Source of the DNA: an uncultured Clostridia bacterium
Lineage (GTDB): Bacteria > Bacillota > Clostridia > Christensenellales > Borkfalkiaceae
Direction of reading: 5' to 3'
Assembly (NCBI GenBank): GCA_947631005.1
Contig: CANRJR010000004.1
Coordinates: 21,102-85,101 of the forward strand
DNA length: 64,000 nucleotides
This document shows positions 49,022 to 61,200 of the stretch, piece by piece. Under the pieces are notes generated by a model. The model did not search any database and had not been told where the DNA came from. It saw only the letters and a list, made by a program, of their open reading frames with translations. Numbering within the stretch: position 1 is the first letter of the stretch; each line of letters opens with the position of its first letter. The translations under genes and the position numbers were made by a program.

Positions 49022-49049
49022 TTCCACCCCCATAGGGGTGGAATTTTTT
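49022..49049 (+). terminator. Second intrinsic terminator-like hairpin
   Basis: TTCCACCCC-CATA-GGGGTGGAA-TTTTTT. Confidence 0.75.
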
Positions 49050-49113
49050 CGCCGTTTTGAGGAAAAATAATTTTTTTCCGCCGAAAAAAAATTGAGAAAT
49101 TGCGAATATTCCC

Positions 49114-49142
49114 TTGACACGCTGTCATAAAAATGGTACAAT
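49114..49142 (+). promoter_or_regulatory. Promoter TTGACA-17-TACAAT of giant protein gene
   Basis: -35 at 49114-49119, -10 at 49137-49142; AT-rich upstream tract. Confidence 0.8.
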
Positions 49143-49229
49143 CGTGTCATAAAAGTTCGTTACACTTGTGCTTGCCGCAAAAGAGGGCCCGAAAAACGGT
49201 TCTTTCGGGGGCGGCGAAGGGGGGTAACC

Positions 49230-52200
49230 ATGAAACGGAAAATCAAATTGTCGGAGAGTGCGGGGCTTCACGAGATCAAGAACAAGAAGCGCATTTGTCC
49301 CGTCGAGGTAAAAAAGCGGGGGATAAGGCTGGGGCGCGTCCCCAGGTGGAAGAAGATGACCAAAGCGGTCGCGTCGCTCTCGGCGGTCGCCATTTTGGGG
49401 CTGGGCGGTTTTTCGCTCGGCTCGGCGTTCTTCGGCGAGGCGAACCGCAACGTCGTCGACCTCGACTACGGTTCGGTCGTCTACGAGGTGGAAAAGGGCG
49501 AAACGTACGACGCCGCTTCGGCAGACGAGTATTCGGCGATCGACATTTTCGGGCGATTGAATTGGAAATTCGCCCAACAGACCAAGTGGTACGGCGAAAT
49601 GCACGGGATCGTCTCCGTCCCCATGATCAACATGGAGCAAGACGTCACTACATATAAGCAATACGACAACGACATGCTCATCTCGGCGGACCTCACCAAG
49701 AGTTCGATGGTCAATGCGGCGCGGCAGTTCTGCTACCTCAAAGACCAAGACCGCGTGATCTGGCGGGAGGCGGCAGACAAAAAGGCGCAAGACGGGCTGA
49801 ACACCGTCTGGAAGACGGGCGATCCTTTCCGCGCCATGACGATCAGCGGGGCAGACGGTTTCAAAGCGCAAAACGGGTTGCCCGCGTACGAACTCTCGGT
49901 CTATGTCATCGAACCCGATTCCGTCCTCGATTCCTCGGTGGAGAGTAACGACGACGGAACGTACACCGTCTCGTTCGAAATGAACCCGAAAAATTGGGTG
50001 GACGACGGCGTCACCAAGGGCGCGACCGCCTACTATATCAACCAAATGATCTTCACGGGCGGGCTTCCCGCCGCGCCCGTTTTCGATTCCCTTTCCGTTT
50101 CGTTCACCTACAATTCGGATTGGGAAGTTTTACATACTACGGTCCATGAGGCGTACAGCGCGCAATACGGTCCGATCTCCGCGCCCTGCGTCTCCGACTC
50201 GACGACGGTCTACGAATATAATACCGCGCGCGCGGAATCTACGGTGTACGCGGAATATTTCTCCAACTATCTCGACGGGCCGCTGGAAAACGGCACCGTG
50301 CAAAAGACGCTCGAAGCGACCGACTATCTCGTCGCGGCGTTCGGCGACGTCCTCGCAGGTCCCGCGTCCCTGTCGCTCGACCTCGATTTGAACGGCACAA
50401 AGACGCACGGCGTCGTCTATCTCGATATCAGCGGGCTCGACCTTGCCAATCTCGACCTCAACAATCTCGACCTCGGCGGGCTCGCCGCGCGCGTCAAGCT
50501 CGGCGACGCGATCAACGTTTGGGTCGACGGCGGCGCGGCGTACATCCGCTACGGCGACTTGAAAGTTTCGCTCACGCTGTCCGAACTCATCGAAATGATC
50601 TCTGGCACGTCCGGCCAAGCCGCGCTCACGTCGTCCGACACGACCGATGCGGGCGGCGAGGAGAACGATCTTCTCGGGGCGATCGTCAACGGCGAACTCG
50701 TCACGGGCGAGGGGACGGCGGAACTGCATTGCACGCTTCCGCTGCTCGGGCTGAACGTCGGCGTCGACTTCTACTTCTTCCAAGACGAGGACAACAACGT
50801 CTCGCTCAACTATGTTTCGGCGACCCTGCCGATCGACGGCTTCCCCGTCGGCATCCGCGCCGCGTACACCGAGGAGGAAGTTCCCGTCCTCGAAGAGTCC
50901 GAAAAAGCCGCCTATCCCGCCGTGCTTCCGTATGCAAAGACGGCAATGGAAATTTTCACGGGCGATGCTCTGAACGCGAACATTACATACAGCGGCAACG
51001 GATTTACCGTCGACGGCGACATCGGCGTCATCATCGACCCGTTCGCGGTCAACGGCACGGTGCGCGTCACGCTCGGCGGCGTCTCCAAGACGGTCGGCAT
51101 CGCATACGCGGGAGACGCGGTCTATATCAATTTAGACGGCATAAAGCTGTCCGCGAACGTGAAAGAGGCGATCGCGCTCGTCACGCAATTTCTCGGCGAG
51201 GGGAACGAGGAGCTTTCCCTCGATATTTCCACGCTCATTTCCACGGTGCTCTCGCCCGAATTTGCCGCCAACCTCTCGACTTCGGAGGAGGACGGCACGC
51301 TTCATATTCTCGTCGATGTCACGGAGATCTTGAAGGCGTTGGGTCTCGGGTTAGATCTCGGGACGGCGGAGATCAAAGTAGGGAATGAGACGATCACGGC
51401 ATCCGTGTACGGCGTGACGGTCGCGATCGGCAAAGGCGAAACGTTCGACGTAGACACTGCGAACTATACGGAGATCGTGAAGTATGCAAGCGAGCTTGTG
51501 GAGCTGTTCCGCGGCGGCGCGTTGCAGGCAACCGTAAAATACGGGAAAGAGGGAGACGATCTCAAAGTCAGCGGTACGATAGACGTAGACTTCAAAGAGA
51601 CGAAGAACATCAAAGCGAAAGCGGACTTGCGGTTGCAATACAAGGGCGCGGAGAAAGAGATCAAGATCTATTACGGGCAAGACCTGTTGCTGTTAGATCT
51701 TGCGGGGATCAAAGTCAAGGCGAACGTCAACGACGCGTTGGAGCTTGTGAAAGGGGAGCTTGCAAAAGGCGAACCCGCAAGCACGACGGAAGAAGAGGAC
51801 GGTCTCTTGAAGAAACTTCTCTCTTTGACGTTCGGGGACTATCTCGCCGTAACGGATGAGAACGATACGCTCACGGTATGTATCGCGGGCACGGAGTTGT
51901 TGAAAGAGCTTGGGATCGAATTCAACCTTGGCGAAGTGAAGTTAGAAGCGAGCGGGGGGACGCTGTCTGCGCACGCGCTTGGCGCGGATATCGCGGTCTC
52001 GAAAGGGCAGGGCGTAGAAGCGGAGAGCGAAACGGACTATGCGGATATTCTTCCCGCGGTGAAGAACGTTCTGTCGCTTGTGAAAGGGAAGATCCTGAAA
52101 GCCACCGTAAACTACGGGGAAGCGGGAGACAAACTCCAAGTCGGCGGTACGATCTCGGTAGACTTCAAGGATACGAAGAACGTACTCGCAAGCGGTACGA

Positions 52201-55200
52201 TCGCGCTCACCTATATTGGTGTGACAAAGAACATCCAGATCGCCTATGCGGGGAACGCGGTGTATTTGGACTTGGACGGCGTGAAGCTGTCCGCGGACGT
52301 GAAACAAGCGGTAGAGCTTGTGAAGTCGTTCATCGGGGCAAAGGATGATAATAGCGAAGCGGACAAAGAGACGACGGATCTTCTTGAACAGATCTTGGGT
52401 CTCGACTTCGGCACGATCGTCACGGCGAATACCGAGAACGAGACATTGAAGCTGACCCTCGATGTCACGGAAGTATTGAAAGCGTTGGGTCTCGGGTTAG
52501 ATCTCGGGACGGCGGAGATCAAAGTAGGGAATGAGACGGTCACGGCGTCCGTGTACGGCGTGACGGTTGTAATCGGCAAAGGCGACGCGTTCGACGTAGA
52601 CACTGCGAACTATACGGAGATCGTGAAGTATGCAAGCGAGCTTGTGGAGCTGTTCCGCGGCGGCGCGTTGCAGGCAACCGTAAAATACGGGAAAGAGGGA
52701 GACGATCTCAAAGTCAGCGGTACGATAGACGTAGACTTCAAAGAGACGAAGAACATCAAAGCGAAAGCGGACTTGCGGTTGCAATACAAGGGCGCGGAGA
52801 AAGAGATCAAGATCTATTACGGGCAAGACCTGTTGCTGTTAGATCTTGCGGGGATCAAAGTCAAGGCGAACGTCAACGACGCGTTGGAGCTTGTGAAAGG
52901 GGAGCTTGCAAAAGGCGAACCCGCAAGCACGACGGAAGAAGAGGACGGTCTCTTGAAGAAACTTCTCTCTTTGACGTTCGGGGACTATCTCGCCGTAACG
53001 GATGAGAACGATACGCTCACGGTATGTATCGCGGGCACGGAGTTGTTGAAAGAGCTTGGGATCGAATTCAACCTTGGCGAAGTGAAGTTAGAAGCGAGCG
53101 GGGGGACGCTGTCTGCGCACGCGCTTGGCGCGGATATCGCGGTCTCGAAAGGGCAGGGCGTAGAAGCGGAGAGCGAAACGGACTATGCGGATATTCTTCC
53201 CGCGGTGAAGAACGTTCTGTCGCTTGTGAAAGGGAAGATCCTGAAAGCCACCGTAAACTACGGGGAAGCGGGAGACAAACTCCAAGTCGGCGGTACGATC
53301 TCGGTAGACTTCAAGGATACGAAGAACGTACTCGCAAGCGGTACGATCGCGCTCACCTATATTGGTGTGACAAAGAACATCCAGATCGCCTATGCGGGGA
53401 ACGCGGTGTATTTGGACTTGGACGGCGTGAAGCTGTCCGCGGACGTGAAACAAGCGGTAGAGCTTGTGAAGTCGTTCATCGGGGCAAAGGATGATAATAG
53501 CGAAGCGGACAAAGAGACGACGGATCTTCTTGAACAGATCTTGGGTCTCGACTTCGGCACGATCGTCACGGCGAATACCGAGAACGAGACATTGAAGCTG
53601 ACCCTCGATGTCACGGAAGTATTGAAAGCGTTGGGTCTCGGGTTAGATCTCGGGACGGCGGAGATCAAAGTAGGGAATGAGACGATCACGGCTTCCGTGT
53701 ACGGCGTAACGGTCGCGATCGGCAAAGGCGACGCGTTCAACGTAGACACTGCGAACTATACGGAGATTGTGAAGTATGCAAGCGAGCTTGTGGAGCTGTT
53801 CCGCGGCGGCGCGTTGCAGGCAACCGTAAAATACGGGAAAGAGGGAGACGATCTCAAAGTCAGCGGTACGATAGACGTAGACTTCAAAGAGACGAAGAAC
53901 ATCAAAGCGAAAGCGGACTTGCGGTTGCAATACAAGGGCGCGGAGAAAGAGATCAAGATCTATTACGGGCAAGACCTGTTGCTGTTAGATCTTGCGGGGA
54001 TCAAAGTCAAGGCGAACGTCAACGACGCGTTGGAGCTTGTGAAAGGGGAGCTTGCAAAAGGCGAACCCGCAAGCACGACGGAAGAAGAGGACGGTCTCTT
54101 GAAGAAACTTCTCTCTTTGACGTTCGGGGACTATCTCGCCGTAACGGATGAGAACGATACGCTCACGGTATGTATCGCGGGCACGGAGTTGTTGAAAGAG
54201 CTTGGGATCGAATTCAACCTTGGCGAAGTGAAGTTAGAAGCGAGCGGGGGGACGCTGTCTGCGCACGCGCTTGGCGCGGATATCGCGGTCTCGAAAGGGC
54301 AGGGCGTAGAAGCGGAGAGCGAAACGGACTATGCGGATATTCTTCCCGCGGTGAAGAACGTTCTGTCGCTTGTGAAAGGGAAGATCCTGAAAGCCACCGT
54401 AAACTACGGGGAAGCGGGAGACAAACTCCAAGTCGGCGGTACGATCTCGGTAGACTTCAAGGATACGAAGAACGTACTCGCAAGCGGTACGATCGCGCTC
54501 ACCTATATTGGTGTGACAAAGAACATCCAGATCGCCTATGCGGGGAACGCGGTGTATTTGGACTTGGACGGCGTGAAGCTGTCCGCGGACGTGAAACAAG
54601 CGGTAGAGCTTGTGAAGTCGTTCATCGGGGCAAAGGATGATAATAGCGAAGCGGACAAAGAGACGACGGATCTTCTTGAACAGATCTTGGGTCTCGACTT
54701 CGGCACGATCGTCACGGCGAATACCGAGAACGAGACATTGAAGCTGACCCTCGATGTCACGGAAGTATTGAAAGCGTTGGGTCTCGGGTTAGATCTCGGG
54801 ACGGCGGAGATCAAAGTAGGGAATGAGACGGTCACGGCGTCCGTGTACGGCGTGACGGTTGTAATCGGCAAAGGCGACGCGTTCGACGTAGACACTGCGA
54901 ACTATACGGAGATCGTGAAGTATGCAAGCGAGCTTGTGGAGCTGTTCCGCGGCGGCGCGTTGCAGGCAACCGTAAAATACGGGAAAGAGGGAGACGATCT
55001 CAAAGTCAGCGGTACGATAGACGTAGACTTCAAAGAGACGAAGAACATCAAAGCGAAAGCGGACTTGCGGTTGCAATACAAGGGCGCGGAGAAAGAGATC
55101 AAGATCTATTACGGGCAAGACCTGTTGCTGTTAGATCTTGCGGGGATCAAAGTCAAGGCGAACGTCAACGACGCGTTGGAGCTTGTGAAAGGGGAGCTTG

Positions 55201-58200
55201 CAAAAGGCGAACCCGCAAGCACGACGGAAGAAGAGGACGGTCTCTTGAAGAAACTTCTCTCTTTGACGTTCGGGGACTATCTCGCCGTAACGGATGAGAA
55301 CGATACGCTCACGGTATGTATCGCGGGCACGGAGTTGTTGAAAGAGCTTGGGATCGAATTCAACCTTGGCGAAGTGAAGTTAGAAGCGAGCGGGGGGACG
55401 CTGTCTGCGCACGCGCTTGGCGCGGATATCGCGGTCTCGAAAGGGCAGGGCGTAGAAGCGGAGAGCGAAACGGACTATGCGGATATTCTTCCCGCGGTGA
55501 AGAACGTTCTGTCGCTTGTGAAAGGGAAGATCCTGAAAGCCACCGTAAACTACGGGGAAGCGGGAGACAAACTCCAAGTCGGCGGTACGATCTCGGTAGA
55601 CTTCAAGGATACGAAGAACGTACTCGCAAGCGGTACGATCGCGCTCACCTATATTGGTGTGACAAAGAACATCCAGATCGCCTATGCGGGGAACGCGGTG
55701 TATTTGGACTTGGACGGCGTGAAGCTGTCCGCGGACGTGAAACAAGCGGTAGAGCTTGTGAAGTCGTTCATCGGGGCAAAGGATGATAATAGCGAAGCGG
55801 ACAAAGAGACGACGGATCTTCTTGAACAGATCTTGGGTCTCGACTTCGGCACGATCGTCACGGCGAATACCGAGAACGAGACATTGAAGCTGACCCTCGA
55901 TGTCACGGAAGTATTGAAAGCGTTGGGTCTCGGGTTAGATCTCGGGACGGCGGAGATCAAAGTAGGGAATGAGACGGTCACGGCGTCCGTGTACGGCGTG
56001 ACGGTTGTAATCGGCAAAGGCGACGCGTTCGACGTAGACACTGCGAACTATACGGAGATCGTGAAGTATGCAAGCGAGCTTGTGGAGCTGTTCCGCGGCG
56101 GCGCGTTGCAGGCAACCGTAAAATACGGGAAAGAGGGAGACGATCTCAAAGTCAGCGGTACGATAGACGTAGACTTCAAAGAGACGAAGAACATCAAAGC
56201 GAAAGCGGACTTGCGGTTGCAATACAAGGGCGCGGAGAAAGAGATCAAGATCTATTACGGGCAAGACCTGTTGCTGTTAGATCTTGCGGGGATCAAAGTC
56301 AAGGCGAACGTCAACGACGCGTTGGAGCTTGTGAAAGGGGAGCTTGCAAAAGGCGAACCCGCAAGCACGACGGAAGAAGAGGACGGTCTCTTGAAGAAAC
56401 TTCTCTCTTTGACGTTCGGGGACTATCTCGCCGTAACGGATGAGAACGATACGCTCACGGTATGTATCGCGGGCACGGAGTTGTTGAAAGAGCTTGGGAT
56501 CGAATTCAACCTTGGCGAAGTGAAGTTAGAAGCGAGCGGGGGGACGCTGTCTGCGCACGCGCTTGGCGCGGATATCGCGGTCTCGAAAGGGCAGGGCGTA
56601 GAAGCGGAGAGCGAAACGGACTATGCGGATATTCTTCCCGCGGTGAAGAACGTTCTGTCGCTTGTGAAAGGGAAGATCCTGAAAGCCACCGTAAACTACG
56701 GGGAAGCGGGAGACAAACTCCAAGTCGGCGGTACGATCTCGGTAGACTTCAAGGATACGAAGAACGTACTCGCAAGCGGTACGATCGCGCTCACCTATAT
56801 TGGTGTGACAAAGAACATCCAGATCGCCTATGCGGGGAACGCGGTGTATTTGGACTTGGACGGCGTGAAGCTGTCCGCGGACGTGAAACAAGCGGTAGAG
56901 CTTGTGAAGTCGTTCATCGGGGCAAAGGATGATAATAGCGAAGCGGACAAAGAGACGACGGATCTTCTTGAACAGATCTTGGGTCTCGACTTCGGCACGA
57001 TCGTCACGGCGAATACCGAGAACGAGACATTGAAGCTGACCCTCGATGTCACGGAAGTATTGAAAGCGTTGGGTCTCGGGTTAGATCTCGGGACGGCGGA
57101 GATCAAAGTAGGGAATGAGACGATCACGGCTTCCGTGTACGGCGTGACGGTCGCGATCGGCAAAGGCGACGCGTTCAACGTCAAGACCGAGGACTATATT
57201 GAGGTCATGCCGTACGTAAAGGCGGTCGCGGACCTCGTGCGCGGCGAGGCTTTGAGCGGGGAGGTCACCTTCCAAGGCGGCGGTCTTACCGTCCACGGGA
57301 CGATCGTCCTCAACCTCGGCACGCTTGCGGCGCAGGCGAATTTGACGTTGACTTACGGCAAAATCAACAAGACGATCGGCATTCTGTACGCGTCGGAGCA
57401 AGCCGAGGACGAAACGGCGAAAGGGTTCGTGTATCTCACCCTCGACGGGCTCAAACTGAAAGTGAGCGTCGACGAAGGCGTAGACGTCATCAAGGGCGTA
57501 CTGCCCGCTTCGGCGCAGGGCGACCAACAGAGCACCAGCCTCCTCGAAAAGCTGTTGAGCCTTACATTCGGCGATGTGATCAACCCCGAAGTGACGGGCA
57601 AAACGACGGACACGGCGGGCGGCGAAACGGACGATACGGCGGACGATTCGGCGGATACTTCGGACGGCTTGCTCACGCTCACCCTCGCGGGCGACACGAT
57701 TATAAAGGCGTTCATCGGGAAAGAGTTCTCGCTCGGAGACATCGTGCTCACCGTCGGAACGGACGGCACGATCACGGCGGCTGCGGAGAGCATCGCAAAG
57801 CAGTACAGCGTGCATCTCACCTTAAAGGGCGGTACGGCGTTCACGGCGACGACGGAAGGCTATTATGATCTCACGCCCGTATTGCAGAAACTTCCCGCGA
57901 TCATGTCGGCGAAGGCGATTCAAGTGAACGGTAGCCTTACGCTCGGCGTGAAGTCGACGAACATTGTTCTCGATATCGAGCAAGGCGTCATTTCGTGGCA
58001 AAACGGGCTGAACGTCTATCTCGACGCGACGCTCACCGTTCTCGGCACGGTGCATAAGCTGAATCTCAACATCACGGACGGCGACGTGCAATTTGCGTAC
58101 GGCGCGGTTGGCGTGCGGCTCTACTATACCGAACTTTCGCAGTTGGAGAACGCGCTGGTCGCGGTGTATGAGCGCGTGCGCGGCATTGTGCAACAGGCGA

Positions 58201-61200
58201 TCGGGGAGACCGAGAACCCGTTGCCCGAAATCGGCAGTCTTGCAGATCTTCTCGACCTCTTGAAAGGCGCGGAGGAGACGGCGCAGGGCGTGGAAGCGGC
58301 GGTCGAAAAGGCGAACACATTCGACTGGACGGAACTCGTACAGGGTCTTACGATCGGCGCGTCCGAAATGGAAAACGGCGTTGCGGGCGTCTCCTACAAA
58401 GGCGTGTCGCTCGACGTCTTGGATGAGCTGGACGCAAAGGGCTTGCTCGGGCTCGTGATCGGGTTTGAGGCGGACGGCGTGACCATCGGCGCGACCTTGC
58501 ACGCCAATGTATTCAACGCACAGACGCCGAGCATGCCCGAGATCGACTATCTCACTGCGAACGAGATCGCCGACCTCATCGACTACCTCGGCGCGGCAGT
58601 CGGGCTGATAGCAGAGCCGCAGGTCAAGATCACGGCGAACGGCAAAATTTACGACGGAAATGCCGAAAAATACCCGAGCGGCGTGAAATATAACGTCAAC
58701 GCGGCGATCGAATATCATTCGGGCGGCAAGTTCCCGTTCTTAATCGACACCACAGGCAAGACGCTCACGGTGAATACCGACCTCTATTTCAAGGCGAAGT
58801 TCGACCTGACCCCCACGAGTGCGGAGGACGACGGTGTGTATCTCGACCTCGTCATTCTCGATTCGAACGCCGACGAGATCCTCGACTTCTACGTCACGGT
58901 GTCCACGGTCGCCTCGATCGGGACGGGTGGAAACGGCTATGAGCCGCTTTCGCTGCACGTCACTTCCGACGAACTCATGACCATTCTCGCGGGGGCGTGC
59001 GCAATGCTCGACATCGACGCCGAGATCATCCAAGACTATCTCATCAAGCAGTGGATCCCCGACGTGGAGACGGTCGGACAGCTTCGCGCGTTCGGATTCA
59101 GTTTGAAAGAGATGATCAACGACCTCGTCGGCAAAGAGATCTTCAAGAACGACGAGACGGGCGAAGCGATGCTCACGGCACTTGAAGGCATGCAGGAGAC
59201 CGATTCGGAGGGACAGACCGAAGCAGATCCCGAAGCGCAAGAGAAAGCTCCCGCGCGCCGCGGATTCATCAAATCGGTGCATTCGGAAAACGGTAATTTC
59301 GTGATCACGCTCGATTCGCAAGAGATCTACGGCGACGACCGCGACGATATCGTCCTCGAATTGAAGAAAGTGAAAGACGAGTCGGGTGTTTCCCATCTCC
59401 AAGCGATCGGCTTCAACGCCATTTACGACAAGGCGAAAAATACGGGTGCGGAGTTCCGCGTCGAGATCGACCATGCGCCTTACGAGAAGCCCACGGCGAT
59501 CCCCGAAGTGAAGTACGATTTTGCAGGGATCGACGATCTCATTCTCGCCTTTGCGAAGAGCGCGACGCACAAGAACGCAGGCGGCGAAGCGAGCGGCGCG
59601 GAGGATATGAACGAATACATTCTCAACCGTAATTTCTATGTGGACGGCACGATCGAGCTCAATGCATTGAGCATGAAGAACGTCAAGATCAACATGGCTC
59701 TTTCCGTCGACATCGACGAACAGGGCGACGTCGGGGTCACCGTGCATATCGAATACGGGAAAGAGAGCTTCCTTGTCGATATCTTCCGCAGTGCGGGCTG
59801 GGTAGATCTCACCATTAAGAATAAGATGGTGTACATCAAGCGGATCACCGACCCGAACAGTTTGGATAAGCGGGAGGAGATCTACCGTATCATGCCGCTT
59901 TCCAACTTTATGAGCGACATCCTCAACCAAGTTGATTTCATCTTCAACTTCGGTTCGACGATCTCCGACGCTTTGAAGAACAACGCGGGCGGCGGCTCGT
60001 CGGGCGGATCGGGAAGCGGCACGGCTGCCAAACAAGACGTGGGCACGCTCATTGCCACCTACCTCTCGAAGTATGTATTCACGAGGGGTGCGGGCGAAGA
60101 GGGCGGCGATCTTTGGAACGTCGTCATCAACGGCGCGGGACTTGCGCCAGACGTGCTTTCGGACATTGTTATAGACATTAAGTCGGATAAAGAGCGCATT
60201 TTGCGCACCCTCGACGTATCGTTGAGCGTTGTAAAAGTCCTCGACCTCAAAGCGGTGCTTCGTCTGCGCAACCCGCAGGGGAAGATGGACGTCGACGCGC
60301 AGGATGTGGTCGATCACACCGTACAGTCTACGCTCGATCACGCGATGGGCAGTAAACTCGCCGATCCCGCGTGGAGTTGGGAAAAGACGACCTATCTCGA
60401 AGGCAAGCTCGGCAAGTTCGTGTATAAGAATGTCGATTCCGTCGTCGCGACGCAGTATGTCGTGTACGATACGCAGACGGGCGAATTTTTCGACGCGAAG
60501 TACGACTATCCTTCCTTTGACACGCTACCCGATCCGGGAGAAGGCTATCATTGGGAATGGGTGCTGCCCGAGGATCGCAAGGCGCACAATCAAACGATCG
60601 AAGCGAAACTTGCGCCCAACCACTACACCATCACCTTAAAGAGCGAATACGGGATCGACGGGTACGATCCGTTCGGCGACGGGATGTGGGTCAAGACGTT
60701 CGACTATACCTACGGTGCGACGGGCGTTCTCGGCATCGGTACGGAGTACATCAACGAAGCGGAGGGCGTCGCCAAGAAGATCGTGGCGTTCCGTTGCAAA
60801 GAGGGACACGAGATCACCGAACTCACCGCATGGCAGCATTTTGCCTCGGAGGAGCAGATTGAACTCACCGCGGTTTGGGAGGACATCGAATTTACCGTCA
60901 CGTTCAACGTCTACGGAAAGTCGTACACGCAACAGGTGAAATACGGCAAGACGGCAGTTGAACCGACAGACGCGGAGAAGAACGTAAAGACGGGCTATAC
61001 GTTCAGCCGCTGGGACGGCGACATAGAACAGCCGATCAAGCAGGATAACATCGTGTTTACGGCGAAGTACGATCCCAACAAGTATGAACTCACCTTCGTC
61101 AGCGATTACGAGATTAAGGATTGGAATGGCGTAACGTTCTCGAAGCGCGGGGACGGCAAGTATGTTGCCACCTACCTCTTCACCTACGATTCCTCGGTCT

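Noticed and set aside
51336-57181. CRISPR array or insertion-element array
   Set aside because: The unit is 1146 bp, fully in frame within one ORF, with no short repeat/spacer structure and no transposase.
51351-57815. Repeated identical ORF sets in other frames (109, 66, 121, 119, 156 aa) across the giant gene
   Set aside because: They are frame shadows of the 1146-bp repeat, useful only as evidence of DNA-level identity.
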